DNA of 64,000 bases from Siphonodentalium dalli (GCA_032622095.1 CP136061.1:196710935-196774934), one strand, 5' to 3'; shown: positions 9,827-23,516, counted from the first letter of the stretch. Made by a program: numbers and translations. The notes: a model not told the origin generated them from the letters alone.

Positions 9827-12271
9827 GACTATTATAGTTAATATGTGGTCCACGCAGACCTTTCTTTATACCCATAATAAATGTTCCAGAACCTGACGTA
9901 CAGTATGTAAATAGCATGCGATAAGCAAAATACTCAACAATGGGGAGACCATTAACGGTGGTTAATTAAAAGTGACACCATGTTGTTTGCAAAATACCGT
10001 TGTAGTACTCACTAGTCCTCGTCACAATATTTTGGTGTTGAATGGCTCACCGGAATTATTATCACTCTCCCAAACAAATCGCCACAGTGTTGAGTGTTTT
10101 GCGTATCGTACACTTCCAATGTGATGTATCGGTACATGTATATGAACAAATGCTAAGATAACACAAAGAGAGTTTAATGTATTTAATATGTGATCAAGTT
10201 TGGTACAGCCATAGTGAATAAATTATTCTCCATTCGCATCTATGCGTCAACGAGTCAATGTCATTTCCTGATCACCAGAGCCATATAATGTAGAATTTCG
10301 CGAATATGGTTTCCAGTTATGGAAGACTCAGGTTATTTCCTAGCAAAGCGGAAATAACCGAATCGTTCAGAATGATAGCCACACATGTTTTTATAAGAAC
10401 ATGATGCATCTGGAAATTGTAATGGTCTACATGTACATGTATGTATACAGCTATGTTCTAATTGACCCCCCCCCCTCTTAATGATGATGACCACCAATTT
10501 ACTCGACCGCGTTGATGCTATTAACCATGATCAATGACAATCCTACCATGGATGACCTTCATACCTTTTTAAAGTCAGCATTATAACCACCACATAGTGT
10601 ATATTTCTGGCATGGATTGACACTGCATCGATGATGCAGTTGCGAATGTCGGTCAGTAACCCAACTTCAAATGTTGATTACACTGTAAACAAATTATTAA
10701 TTGATACATATGTATATTGTTTTGTGTATATTTAACACGGTGCATGGCACTCACAAAAAGCTGGACTTTGTGTAAGGTGGCCATTTGAAAAATTAATACA
10801 GTGGTCGCAAAATATTATTACTAATACCGTAGTATGATTACCGGCGGTTGCCACATGTCAACCACTTGACCATGGTTGAACGGCGGTATGGTATAACCGG
10901 TGCCATTAACGCTCTACAACCTTGTTAAAGGGGACGATTAATTAGAGCATAGCTGTAGTACGTTACCGGTACAGTGAACAAAGTCAAATTCTAATAAAAG
11001 CTTGTGACGGATTCAGTGATAATGTGTGTCCCAGAATTGGATCCGTGTCTCCGAGATTATCCGTCATCCCATACATATATCACAACAATATCACAGCGTC
11101 AACGTCGTTTCGATCAAAAGAATAGCAGACTCCCATTATCCCATAACTGGGCGATATGTTATGCCGTATAAGAAAAATATCAATCGTGGTGATACCACTT
11201 GACTGTGGTTGAATGGCGGTACAACTGCGGTCATTAACGGCCTACAACCAGTCCATGCATACATGTACATCACAACACTAGGCCTATAAATCAGATCGTC
11301 GCAGACTCCGTAGAAACATTCAAAACAATATTCAGCAGACTCCGAAACTGGTAGACATGGCCACACATATGTTTCAATGAAATATGATGTATCATGAGAC
11401 GAGTGACTGATCTGTGTCCACACGTCAGTTCGCGATAATTAATTCCGAAGAAGACAATATCGACACATCATTCTGACTAAACTTTCTCAGTTTCTTCGTT
11501 GTTGTTGTTGTTTATATTGTCACGTACTAATCATTGGTTGACATCATAACTTTGGGGAATTTTTCTCGCGTCAGTACCAAGTGTAACACCTACAACAGCA
11601 TTGGCTTGGACAGCTGTTGGAATGTTGTAAACAGTGACAGTCGAATTAACAACTCGAAAATATCACCATCGACCGGTTTTTGTAGTTTAAAAGCTTCCCC
11701 GATTCACACCCAGACCAAAATCAAACAGTGTTTACATTATTCCAGAACTTCTACAACACAAGAAGTAACCTATTTGATCCAATTTTGCCAAATTTTGCCA
11801 AAATAAATTCATTTTTCATTTCAATTTTCACGCCTTCGTTGTAACTTAGCAACCGGCAAATTAATATTGTTTCATTTTAGGCCACACTAAAACTTCAAAT
11901 GTGTACCTGTAAGTCGAGGCCGAATTCGCCTTTAAATAAAAAATGCAAGCGGGTGTTGCGTCGCGTTTCTCAGTTGTTATAAGATTCTTGTAAACGATAG
12001 ATCGATGACAGCGAGTCGATGAGCGGCCATTTTTTCACTTTAATTTGATCATTTGCACACGACACTCGATATCGACACACATGACGGTCTCACAAATCAG
12101 CTTGGAGCCAACGATCAGGTTATGTGCGGAACCTATCATCTAGGTTTTATAGCGTTAAACAGGTTCTAAAGGCGTATAGTACCAAACTGTTAAGCACTAC
12201 AGGAGCTATAGGTTCTTTGGAGTACCTAAATCAATTGCTTTATTTAAGAGTGTATTAAGAGTGTATTACCT

Positions 12272-15200
12272 GTTTTTTCATTTAATGAAAATTGTTGAAT
12301 GAAAATGAAAATGATGATGAGACAGAACAAGTGTCTAAATATCTAAACAGATATCAGTTTCCTATAATTTGTTAGTGATGTGTTATATGTTATGACTACC
12401 TCATGACATGACGCCTGGACAGCAATCATGACAATATAAGTTGTTACACTCAACTTTTTCAAGGTAAGACTCAATTAACTCTAGTGTAACCTGGCGTTTA
12501 AAGTTGGTACGTGGCATATACTCGTGTAGCGGAACATGTTTGTCAATAGTTTCCCTGTGTTGGTGGTTTCTACGTGCAGTGATGACTTCCCGGGAAGTGG
12601 CGATATAGTAGTTTAAGGGTATATTAACCCAATTTGATAAGATTTTTCAACAGTTGGAAATGTCATGCATAACAAATTATTCTGATATTTGTATTTATAT
12701 TTTAATAAATATTCAGTCTAAAATCTGTTTTGACCAGGATTTGAGTACTTTCCTGCAATCAGTGGAACATTGAGACCAAAATGGTAATCAGTTGAAGATT
12801 TCGAAGCATAAATATTGTTTTTGGTTGGAATAACTTGAAATATCATTTGCAATAATTAAACTTGGGTGGATGCAGTTTCCCATAGCCATATAAACCGTTT
12901 TGTGTACGTACACTCTTAAAACAATAGGTACTCTAGAGTACATACGTAGGTACTAAGCTTTGTCCCAGTGGGAGTACCTAATTGTTGGTACTCTAGAGTA
13001 CCTACTAAACATTTAGGTCACCGATGCCATGACGCACACGATATGAAGTGCCAAGAAATACACGCTTTCTTGACACGCCCATTATATTATCTGAAGTACC
13101 AAATATCAAGACAGGTACTCTGAAGTATTTATATACTATGCATAGTACCTAGCAATGTGGTACTTCAGAGAACCAAACATATAGGTACTATGCGGAGAAC
13201 CTGCCCATATACCAAGCACTCGAAAGTACGAAAAATGGCCTACTGCAAATTTAACAATGTGGCATGTTAGATTCCAAATGATGCTACGGCGTTTAAACAT
13301 CGAATTAAGTACAAAACCACATGGACTCCCTTGCATAGTGCTAAATGAAATATTCCGAATTATACATGTATTACTTTTATTAGTATAGAACCTTGATCGT
13401 GTTTTTGTACCGTACTTAATTCAAGGTTTAATATCTCGATTTCAGGATTTCCCTGAACTGTTCCCTGCATGTGGAGTAAAATTGGTCTGAATGTCTAAAA
13501 TAATCGGCCAAATTTCTTAATTTGTGTGCAATAATATTAAAGTAAACATAAATCAAATATCTTAAACAGGTCTCGATGAAACACCAATCCATCAAGAATA
13601 GCCCGATAAATAAAAAACTACCTTGCGATAAATCGCAAACATTTGCGAATCGCAAACTACTTTGCAATAAATATATGCGATTTAGTGCAAAGGTTTTCGA
13701 TTGATCACAAAGGTTTGCGATTAATTGCAATGGTTTGTGATTTATCGCAGATATATTTTTATGCATTGACACTAATGGGCTTGAACGGTATAAATATAAA
13801 TCAGACATCTTCAACAGGTCTGGGTAAACCACCAATCGATGTATAATAGCACGGTTGGGCTAAAATAGACCGATCGGTCTTTCACAGCCAGCATGCATGT
13901 GTGATAAGGGGAGCAAACCTTTTCGATAAATCACAAAACAACTTTGCGAAAAATCACAAACACCTTTGCAATAACTCGCAAACCTTTGCGATAAATCTCA
14001 AGCATCTTTACGATAACTATAAAACTACTTGGTGATTATACTTTACAATTTATCGCAAACATGTTTGAGATTTATCACAAAGGTTTGTGATTTATTGCAG
14101 ATATATTTGTATGCGTTGGCACTAATTCATTGGGCTTGAATCGTATAAACATAATAAATCAGACATCTTAAACAGGTCTTGATGAACCAAAAATCGATCT
14201 GCATGTATAATAGCATGGTTCGGGCTAAAATAGACTGATCGGTCTTTCACAGCCAACATGCATGTGGGACACGGGTAGCAAACCATTACTTAAAACAAAA
14301 TTAATTCTGATCTCTTTCGCAGGACACCATATAGTTATTTACTGAGAATATTCAAAATAAACATACATTACATGTATACAGATATTCAAACAAACAGATT
14401 CAAATTGTCAAGAAATTTAGAGTTCCCCACTCTTGCAACAGTGATCACTTTGCCAGGAAGACCGATCGGTCTATTTTAGCCCGATCAGACTATTATAGTT
14501 AATCTGTGGTCCACGGAGACCTTTCTTTATACCCATAATAAATGTTCCAGAACCTGACGTACAGTATGTAAATAGCATGCGATAAGCAAAATACTCAACA
14601 ATGGGGAGACCATTAACGGTGGTTAATTAAAAGTGACACCATGTTGTTTGCAAAATACCGTTATAGTACTCACTAGTCCTCACCACAATATTTTGGTGTT
14701 GAATGGCTCACCGGAATTATTATCACTCTCCCAAACAAATCGCCACAGTGTTGAGTGTTTTGCGTATCGTACACTTCCAATGTGATGTATCGGTACATGT
14801 ATATGAACAAATGCTAAGATAACACAGAATAAATTATTCTCCATTCGCATCTATGCGTCAACGAGTCAATGTCATTTCCTGATCACCAGAGCCATATAAT
14901 GTAGAATTTCGCGAATATGGTTTCCAGTTATGGAAGACTCAGGTTATTTCCTAGCAAAGCGGAAATAACCGAATCGTTCAGAATGATAGCCACACATGTT
15001 TTTATAAGAACATGATGCATCTGGAAATTGTAATGGTCTACATGTACATGTATGTATACAGCTATGTTCTAATTGACCCCTCCCTCTTAATGATGATGAC
15101 CACCAATTTACTCGACCGCGTTGATGCTATTAACCATGATCAATGACAATCCTACCATGGATGACCTTCATACCTTTTTAAAGTCAGCATTATAACCACC

Positions 15201-16870
15201 ACATAGTGTATATTTCTGGCATGGATTGACACTGCATCGATGATGCAGTTGCGAATGTCGGTCAGTAACCCAACTTCAAATGTTGATTACACTGTAAACA
15301 AATTATTAATTGATACATATGTATATTGTTTTGTGTATATTTAACACGGTGCATGGCACTCACAAAAAGCTGGACTTTGTGTAAGGTGGCCATTTGAAAA
15401 ATTAATACAGTGGTCGCAAAATATTATTACTAATACCGTAGTATGATTACCGGCGGTTGCCACATGTCAACCACTTGACCATGGTTGAACGGCGGTATGG
15501 TATAACCGGTGCCATTAACGCTCTACAACCTTGTTAAAGGGGACGATTAATTAGAGCATAGCTGTAGTACGTTACCGGTACAGTGAACAAAGTCAAATTC
15601 TAATAAAAGCTTGTGACGGATTCAGTGATAATGTGTGTCCCAGAATTGGATCCGTGTCTCCGAGATTATCCGTCATCCCATACATATATCACAACAATAT
15701 CACAGCGTCAACGTCGTTTCGATCAAAAGAATAGCAGACTCCCATTATCCCATAACTGGGCGATATGTTATGCCGTATAAGAAAAATATCAATCGTGGTG
15801 ATACCACTTGACTGTGGTTGAATGGCGGTACAACTGCGGTCATTAACGGCCTACAACCAGTCCATGCATACATGTACATCACAACACTAGGCCTATAAAT
15901 CAGTTCGTCGCAGACTCCGTAGAAACATTCAAAACAATATTCAGCAGACTCCGAAACTGGTAGACATGGCCACACATATGTTTCAATGAAATATGATGTA
16001 TCATGAGACGAGTGACTGATCTGTGTCCACACGTCAGTTCGCGATAATTAATTCCGAAGAAGACAATATCGACACATCATTCTGACTAAACTTTCTCAGT
16101 TTCTTCGTTGTTGTTGTTGTTTATATTGTCATGTACTAATCATTGGTTGACATCATAACTTTGGGGAATTTTTCTCGCGTCAGTACCAAGTGTAACACCT
16201 ACAACAGCATTGGCTTGTACAGCTGTTGGAATGTTGTAAACAGTGACAGTCGAATTAACAACTCGAAAATATCACCATCGACCGGTTTTTGTAGTTTAAA
16301 AGCTTCCCCGATTCACACCCAGACCAAAATCAAACAGTGTTTACATTATTCCAGAACTTCTACAACACAAGAAGTAACCTATTTGATCCAATTTTGCCAA
16401 ATTTTGCCAAAATAAATTCATTTTTCATTTCAATTTTCACGCCTTCGTTGTAACTTAGCAACCGGCAAATTATTATTGTTTCATTTTAGGCCACACTAAA
16501 ACTTCAAATGTGTACCTGTAAGTCGAGGCCGAATTCGCCTTTAAATAAAAAATGCAAGCGGGTGTTGCGTCGCGTTTCTCCGTTGTTATAAGATTCTTGT
16601 AAACGATAGATCGATGACAGCGAGTCGATGAGCGGCCATTTTTTCACTTTAATTTGATCATTTGCACACGACACTCGATATCGACGCACGTGACGGTCTC
16701 ACCAATCAGCTTGGAGCCAACGATCAGGTTATGTGCGGAACCTATCATCTAGGTTTTATAGCGTTAAACAGGTTCTAAAGGCGTATAGTACCAAACTGTT
16801 AAGCACTACAGGAGCTATAGGTTCTTTGGAGTACCTAAATCAATTGCTTTATTTAAGAGTGTATTACCTG
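12272..16870. repeat. Tandem segmental duplication, copy 2
   Basis: This is the second copy, directly joined to copy 1: ...GTATTACCTG then TTTTTTCATTT. It ends at GTATTACCTG (16861-16870), after which unrelated AAAATTTCGC follows. Against copy 1 it lacks about 50 bp near 14823 and has a shorter C-run (about 15076) and an 11-bp difference at the right end. Open frames at equivalent places in both copies reflect recent identity, not selection. Confidence 0.88.
12911..16861. mobile_element. TIR element with CACTCTTAAA ends, copy 2
   Basis: Copy 2 of the element, carried by the tandem duplication rather than by independent insertion, because the left flank (12272-12910) is duplicated as well. 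Ends CACTCTTAAA / TTTAAGAGTG with TA on both sides. Confidence 0.65.
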
Positions 16871-17050
16871 AAAATTTCGCACCAATTGATAGGAATCTTC
16901 CCACAGCTGTGTGATGTGTTCGTCTTTCTGTCGTCTGTTCATTTGTCCTGAACATCCATCTAGATGAATCCATTCTAACTTTTAAAATTGATGGGACAAT
17001 CCACTCAGTGGGAGAATTGTTAATCATAATTAACGATGTTGTGATTACAG
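16871..17050. other. Short intron segment before exon C
   Basis: Unique intron sequence with a normal pyrimidine-poor acceptor ...GTGATTACAG. No feature seen. Confidence 0.5.
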
Positions 17051-17185
17051 GCATGTGGTCGGCGTGGTCAGAAGGTCATTGTAATGCGTTATGTGGCCAG
17101 GGCACAAGGACGAGGCACAGAACATGCACTGGACAATGTGATGGCAGTAGCAGGAATGTGTCCCAGTGCATCAAGAAGTGTTGGG
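17051..17185 (+). CDS. TSP1-domain exon C
   Basis: A 135-nt exon bounded by ...GTGATTACAG and GTATGT, phase 1 at both ends. It encodes MWSAWSEGHCNALCGQGTRT, then RHRTC, TGQCDG and QCIKKCW. WxxW, CxxxCGxGTRxRxRxC and six cysteines form a canonical TSP1 repeat, the clearest of the four here. CNALC lacks the Ser/Thr needed for O-fucosylation. The next exon in series lies 25 kb downstream, beyond the composite transposon. Confidence 0.88.
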
Positions 17186-17479
17186 GTATGTACATGTCAT
17201 ATGCGATAATAATCAGATAAACATTCACGACAATATTCGTTATGACACTTCCAACGTGCAATAAATCAGCCCAACAATCGACAATTCTTATACCTCATTC
17301 GTCTTCAAATTGGCGGAGAACCATTTTCTCACGCATCCCATAGATGTATTTATCACACAATTAGCTCCTAATCCCGGCATCATATTGTCTAATAAGACAC
17401 ACGTGTCTTATTAACACCACAGTTACGTAATAGCTTATAACTCAATGGTGACGATGCCAGAACTATATTACACGTATTA

Positions 17480-17862
17480 TGTTAGACTATAATTGTGATA
17501 TTAGATTTGTGTTGGGTTATTAAGTGTTGACTGTGGGATAAACATGGGCAATAAGAACGGTTGAACAATTTAGTCAACACGAAAAGACACATTTAAAATG
17601 AAACTATATATTTTTTCTTGAATGTATATTTACTTCCTCTTTGGCTGTGATAAGGAAATCAATATTAGTATTCGTTTTGAGATCGATTTTCCTTGCTAAA
17701 ATGAGATTATGTGATAAAATTGATTTCAATTTCGTCGCAATTCAAATAAATTTATTAACCTCGTCAAGTAAATTCGATTCGAGCCTCGGCTCGAATCAAA
17801 TTTATTGAGCTCGGTTAATAACTTTCGTATAGAATTGCGACTCATTAAAGATCCCCTATGTA
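17480..17862 (-). repeat. Dispersed repeat, inverted copy of 1528-1880
   Basis: In reverse complement it follows the 1528-1880 repeat over its whole length. It contains the near-palindrome GATTCGAGCC/TCGGCTCGAATC at about 17776-17797. Confidence 0.65.
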
Positions 17863-18688
17863 CGTATTTAACCCGTTCTATACTAAATACTAATTGGGAA
17901 ATAGTTAGCAGGTCGTTTTAGTGAAAGCTCGGAACCCGAGCGATCTCTCCAATCAACGCTAATCGCGTCTCAACTCGATCATCAATTCGCCGATCACGAG
18001 TTTATCTGCGCCTAACTAAACTCTGTGCATACATATAACTATAAAATCAGACATGTTTCTTTAAGAACATGAGCGTTGTGTTACCAAAAGGGCAGCGGAA
18101 TAACAATCTATTCATATTTTCAAAATAACTACACCAGATCTGATATATGTTACATATATATATACTTTCCTTCATGTCGCCTGTGAGAGAGTAGCCCAAG
18201 TTAAATCCAACATCACTTGGGTGGGTGCAAAGGCGCAAGAATATTTATTTCTAACTGTATCCTTATTATAATGTGTGTGCCTTAAGTCTGTATATATGTC
18301 TGTCTCCCTGACCATCCTGTTATATTTATCTCTGCAATAAAAATAAAAACAAAACAAAAATAATGATATTCGTGAGGAAATGTGATGAGCGCTGTTAATA
18401 CACATTGCGTTTATTCTTTTATAACCTCACTTCTTTCGATTCCATTGTAAAGCGGGCATTTGATTGGTCTAGAGGCTAGTACGCAACCCGAGATACCAGT
18501 GTATAGCTGTTCAAGCAGGTTACAAGCAACTAATTATATAGAGTTACTCTTCTTGAATTTGTGAGAACTCGAGTCCGCACAAAACAAAAAAATGGCTGTT
18601 TTACCTCACCGGCGTGACGGTATTATAGCTAAAGCAGCAATTATCAGCAGACTCATGGCAAAACGATATGTGTATTCATTAACGAGCA
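17863..18688. other. Intron sequence left of the composite transposon
   Basis: AT-rich unique sequence with a short TA run near 18150. No gene or mobile element recognised up to the target duplication at 18689. Confidence 0.5.
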
Positions 18689-18697
18689 CAAACATTA
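18689..18697. repeat. 9-bp target-site duplication, left (CAAACATTA)
   Basis: CAAACATTA here is repeated exactly at 41916-41924, directly flanking the inverted termini. A 9-bp duplication is characteristic of Mutator-like transposition. Confidence 0.88.
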
Positions 18698-21494
18698 CGG
18701 TGTGACTAAACACCGCCCGGACCAGCCCGGACAAGCCCGGACCAGCCCGGACCATCCCAGTCCAGCCCGGACCCCCCATATGGACTATATGAGTGATTGT
18801 AAGGCCAATATAAGTGCAGGGGTGTCATGGAAACCCACTCAGGGTCGCTATTAACCCTCAAAATGCCGGCATCGGCGAAAATGTTCGCCGTGAAATGAAG
18901 CTAACAGCCCGGACCGCCCCTGCTGCGTCCAGGTATGATTTTAGTATCCATACATGTGCGAGGGTGTTAATGAAACCCAAATACGCACGGAGAGTGGTCA
19001 AGGTCAAACGGAAGTGCCGCTTATTAACCCCTAAACTTCCCAGATTCAGCCAGAATTCAAAAATTGCGCCCCCAATAAACAAATTCACAGCCCGGACCCC
19101 CTTAATGTCCTCGTACTTCTAATAACTCCTTACATATGTGTTGTGGAACTACCCTCGACTACAATCACGAAGATACAAGGGCGAGTCGCCCACGAATGCC
19201 TGGCAATTAACCCCCAAAATGCCGCCATCGCCGATTATGTTTACCGATAACGACGCTGACAGCCCGGACCAGCCCGGACCAACCCAGTCCAGCCCGGACC
19301 CCCCATATGGACTATATGAGTGATTGTAAGGCCAATATAAGTGCAGGGGTGTCATGGAAACCCACTCAGGGTCGCTATTAACCCTCAAAATGCCGGCATC
19401 GGCGAAAATGTTCGCCGTGAAATGAAGCTAACAGCCCGGCCTGCGCCTGCTGCGTCCAGGTATGATTTTAGTATCCATACATGTGCGAGGGTGTTAATGA
19501 AACCCAAATACGCACGGAGAGTGGTCAAGGTCAAACGGAAGTGCCGCTTATTAACCCCTAAACTTCCCAGATTCAGCCAGAATTTAAAAAATGCGCCCCC
19601 AATAAACAAATTCACAACCCGGACCCCCTTAATGTCCTCGTACTTCTAATAACTCCTTACATATGTGTTGTGGAACTACCCTCGACTACACTCACGAAGA
19701 TACAAGGGCGAGTCGCCCACGAATGCCTGGCAATTAACCCCCAAAATGCCGCCATCGCCGATTATGTTTACCGATAACGACGCTGACAGCCCGGACCAGC
19801 CCGGCCCATCCCAGTCCAGCCCGGACCCCCCATATGGACTATATGAGTGATTGTAAGGCCAATATAAGTACAGGGGTGTCATGGAAACCCACTCAGGGTC
19901 GCTATTAACCCTCAAAATGCCGGCATCGGCGAAAATGTTCGCCGTGAAATGAAGCTAACAGCCCGGACCGCCCCTGCTGCGTCCAGGTATGATTTTTAGT
20001 ATCCATACATGTGCGAGGGTGTTAATGAACCCAAATACGCACGGAGAGTGGTCAAGGTCAAACGGAAGTGCCGCTTATTAACCCCTAAACTTCCCAGATT
20101 CAGCCAGCATTCAAAAATTGCGCCCCCAATAAACAAATTCACAGTCCGGACCCCCTTAATGTCCTCGTACTTCTAATAACTCCTTACATATGTGTTGTGG
20201 AACTACCCTCGACTACACTCAAGAAGATTCAAGGGCGAGTCGCCCACGAATGCCTGGCAATTAACCCCCAAAATGCCGCCATTGCCGATTATGTTTACCG
20301 ATAACGACGCTGACAGCCCGGACCAGCCCGGACCATCCCAGTCCAGCCCGGACCCCCCATATGGACTATATGAGTGATTGTAAGGCCAATATAAGTGCAG
20401 GGGTGTCATGGAAACCCACGCAGGGTCGCTATTAACCCTCAAAATGCAGGCATCGGCGAAAATGTTCGCCGTGAAATGAAGCTAACAGCCCGGACCGCCC
20501 CTGCTGCGTCCATGAATGATTTTAGTATCCATACATGTGCGAGGGTGTTAATGAAACCCAAATACGCACGGAGAGTGGTCAAGGTCAAACGGAAGTGCCG
20601 CTTATTAACCCCTAAACTTCCCAGATTCAGCCAGAATTCAAAAATTGCGCCCCCAATAAATAAATTCACCGCCGGGACCCCCTTAATGCCCTCGTACTTC
20701 TAATAACTCCTTACATATGTGTTTTGGAACTACCCTCGACTACAATCACGAAGATACAAGGGCGAGTCGCCCACGAATGCCTGGCAATTAACCCCCAAAA
20801 TGCCGCCATCGCCGATTATGTTTACCGATAACGACGCTGACAGCCCGGACCAGCCCGGACCATCCCAGTCCAGCCCGGACCCCCCATATGGACTATACGA
20901 GTGATTGTAAGGCCAATATAAGTGCAGGGGTGTCATGGAAACCCACTCAGGGTCGCTATTAACCCTCAAAATGCCGGCATCGGCGAAAATGTTCGCCGTG
21001 AAATGAAGCTAACAGCCCGGACCGCCCCTGCTGCGTCCAGGTATGATTTTAGTATCCATACATGTGCGAGGGTGTTAATGAAACCCAAATACGCACGGAG
21101 AGTGGTCAAGGTCAAACGGAAGTGCCGCTTATTAACCCCTAAACTTCCCAGATTCAGCCAGAATTAAAAAATTGAGCCCCCAATAAACAAATTCACAGCC
21201 CGGACCCCCTTAATGTCCTCGTACTTCTAATAACTCCTTACATATGTGTTGTGGAACTACCCTCGACTACACTCAAGAAGATTCAAGGGCGAGTCGCCCA
21301 CGAATGCCTGGCAATTAACCCCCAAAATGCCGCCATCGCCGATTATGTTTACCGATAACGACGCTGACAGCCCGGACCATCCCAGTCCAGCCCGGACCCC
21401 CCATATGGACTATATGAGTGATTTTAAGGGCAATATAAGTGCAGGGGTGTCATGGAAACCCACTCAGGGTCGCTATTAACCCTCAAAATGCAGC
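18698..21494 (+). repeat. Left MULE arm: about 5.3 copies of a 527-bp unit
   Basis: Equivalent bases recur at 18814, 19341, 19868, 20395 and 20922 (527 bp apart). Each unit contains three diverged monomers marked by TTAACCC at 18851, 19024 and 19207 (spacings 173, 183, 171) and by AGCCCGGACC near each monomer's end. It is therefore a higher-order repeat of three monomers of about 176 bp. The outermost part starts with the transposon terminus plus extra CCCGGACCAG units. The array stops at ...CCTCAAAATGC (about 21490), where unique coding sequence begins. Confidence 0.9.
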
Positions 21495-23516
21495 TTCACA
21501 AATAATGCATTTGTGTAAATCATACGCAGTGCTCAAACGAGACCCTGAGTACAAAAGACGTATCAGTTGGTTCGGAAAATTGGAAGACGGATGTCCACAG
21601 CCAGTCCACCCACATTGCTCCATCGTTGAGTATTGTGGGAAATTCCCAAATACACCAAGTGTGCATGGACACAGTAAACGCGGATGTAGCGAATACATCA
21701 GAACAAAAGAACGCGTTGTGCTTGCCATGGGAAAGAAACTGTCATTGCAACCACCAAGAGCAGTTTACGAGACCATGGCACTAGATGATTCGACGACAGC
21801 ACCCAGAGACACAAAACAGGTGAGCATATTCAACTATATATTACTCACTTTTGTCACATTCTGATATTATTCCTTGAACATATGTCAATAAATACATGAA
21901 ATGCATTTATACGAACATGCAGATTTAAAATGAGACGCGTGTTCTTATTAGAATAAAATTCTCTTGGTTGGACTTTGTCAGAGCGTCCATTTACATCGCG
22001 AAAATACATACACCATCATTTTTACGTTGACTCTGTAATAAGTGAGAACGCTCTTTATGTTAGATTTTATTCAAAACTTGCTAAAAACTTTTTCTGTCAA
22101 GACATCCATGTTTTTAGTTCCCATTCTTCTGCCTAATGTGTTCCATTGAGCTGTGTATCATATAACTGTATATATGGAAATAGATGCCGTTTAATGTTTA
22201 CATGATGTTATGTCAAGTGTGAATAAACCTCGTCGACAATATGTCCATGGTTGTCTACGAGCATGGCCCATTTTCTAGTTCTCTCAACAATACATATTTT
22301 TTGTTTTCCAGATTCGCAACTACAAGTACGCAAAGGCTAAGAAGGAAAGAAAGATCGACGGCCAGCATAGAAAGAATCCAGCAGATGACGTCCAAACACT
22401 GATGAATGACATACACAGCAGTCTCTTCATTCAAGAACTCATTCAAATGAAAGGTAAACCTCCGTGTGTGATTTTGTATACTGAAAACCAAATTCGAGAC
22501 CTTAAAAATGTATGTAAAAAGTCAGGAATAGAACCCAGTATAATCGGTGTAGACAGAACCTTCAATTTGGGACCTTGCTTCGTCACCCTGTTAGTGTATA
22601 GAAATAGAAAATTAGTTAGAAAATCGACTCGTGATGTCCCGATTCTTTTAGGGCCTTTGTTTTTGCATTGGGATGCAACATACCACACATTCCATCGCCT
22701 TTTCTCTCACATTCAGTCCGTTCTTGATCTAGATTTATTCGGTTTGGAGCTTGGAGGACAAAACTTAGTAATTGGTTCTGATGAGGAAAAAGCACTGACA
22801 AAAGCTCTTCAGCAATGTTTTCCAACATCTACTCACCTCCTATACACACGCCATGTTAAAAAAACATTAAACGCCATTTAACCAACGACGTTGGTGCAAA
22901 TACAAAAACTGTCCAAAGGGTATTCGACGATCTTTTCTCCGAAAATGGTCTTTTGTCATGCGAAGATGAATAAGAATTCGATTTAGAGTCTTTAAGGCTA
23001 ATAGAACAATTTGACACAGATATCCCGGCCTTCTCAACATATTTTTCCTCAATTCTGCCATCGATCAAGCGATTTATATTCAGGCCAACCATAGAAGGAA
23101 AATCTCCGATAGATTGGAACAACAATGCATGTGAATCGATTAACCATATTCTGAAATTAAGCACAAATTGGAAAAGTCTCAAACTTCCGGATCTTGTTTC
23201 AAAATTGGAAAAAATTGTAAAACTACAGGAAGTAGATATCAGAAGAGCTATTCATGGGCAGGGCAATTTCGAACTTGCAAGTCATATGACTAAATTCAAA
23301 ATTTTGCACAGTAAATGGGTCACAATGGCACCGGATGAAAAAGATTCGGCATATTCAAAATTAATATCTGATCAGTCGAGGAAAACCACTACTATCACAT
23401 CAACTGACGGAACCCTCACAATACCAAAAACTGCCCCCACAGCTAGGAAACCGAACCAACGCAAACGAACCAAATCTGCAAAAACAATTACAAACAAGAA
23501 ATCTAAAACCAGTTAA
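21492..23516 (+). pseudogene. MULE transposase, two exons, frameshift plus stop
   Basis: Exon 1 (about 21492-21819) encodes a basic region with a Cys/His cluster (CPQPVHPHC...YCGK). It is joined in phase 0 across a GT/AG intron (21820-22311, acceptor TTGTTTTCCAG) to exon 2. Exon 2 encodes the DDE core: GVDRTFNLGPCFVT (first Asp), GSDEEKALTKAL (second Asp), an RHVKK segment, and NNACESINHILK, where MULE families place the catalytic Glu. The tail is Lys/Arg-rich and could be a nuclear signal. A frameshift near 22876-22880 and an in-frame TAA at 22971-22973 break it, and the true start is unclear because the frame enters the repeat array. Its position inside matched termini with a 9-bp duplication supports this as the element's own transposase, now decayed. 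Confidence 0.82.

Larger units (their letters stand above)
8251..12252. mobile_element. TIR element with CACTCTTAAA ends, copy 1
   Basis: The ends are CACTCTTAAA (8251) and TTTAAGAGTG (12252), flanked by TA on both sides. Inside, GGTACTC words follow each end (ACAATAGGTACTCTAGAG on the left; RC of GGAGTACCTAAATC on the right), extending the similarity of the termini. It is about 4.0 kb with no transposase, so it is non-autonomous. The TA duplication is compatible with Tc1/mariner-type integration, but the superfamily is not proven. Other repeats are nested inside (about 9190-9825). Confidence 0.65.
7613..12271. repeat. Tandem segmental duplication, copy 1 (4.66 kb)
   Basis: The block starting GTTTTTTCATTTAATG is repeated head to tail from 12272. 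Offsets are 4659-4660 bp in the left part and 4609 bp after a 50-bp segment (about 10166-10216) that copy 2 lacks. Only scattered substitutions are seen elsewhere, so the copies are about 98-99% identical by eye. The unit is a 638-bp flank plus a complete TIR element (8251-12252). It lies in the intron between TSP1 exons B and C and holds no protein-coding gene. Confidence 0.88.

Noticed and set aside
13428-13835. 135-codon minus-strand frame in duplication copy 2
   Set aside because: The equivalent frame in copy 1 (about 8768-9175) is not open along its length despite near identity, so it is not maintained.
7613-16870. LTR retrotransposon interpretation of the long direct repeats
   Set aside because: The two copies abut with nothing between them, and no gag-pol, primer-binding site or polypurine tract is present.
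18814-21167. Repeated open frames of 102, 79, 76 and 61 codons every 527 bp on both strands, also in the right arm
   Set aside because: They recur because the DNA repeats; all strands and frames are open equally, and copies acquire stops and shifts without bias. No recognisable domain.
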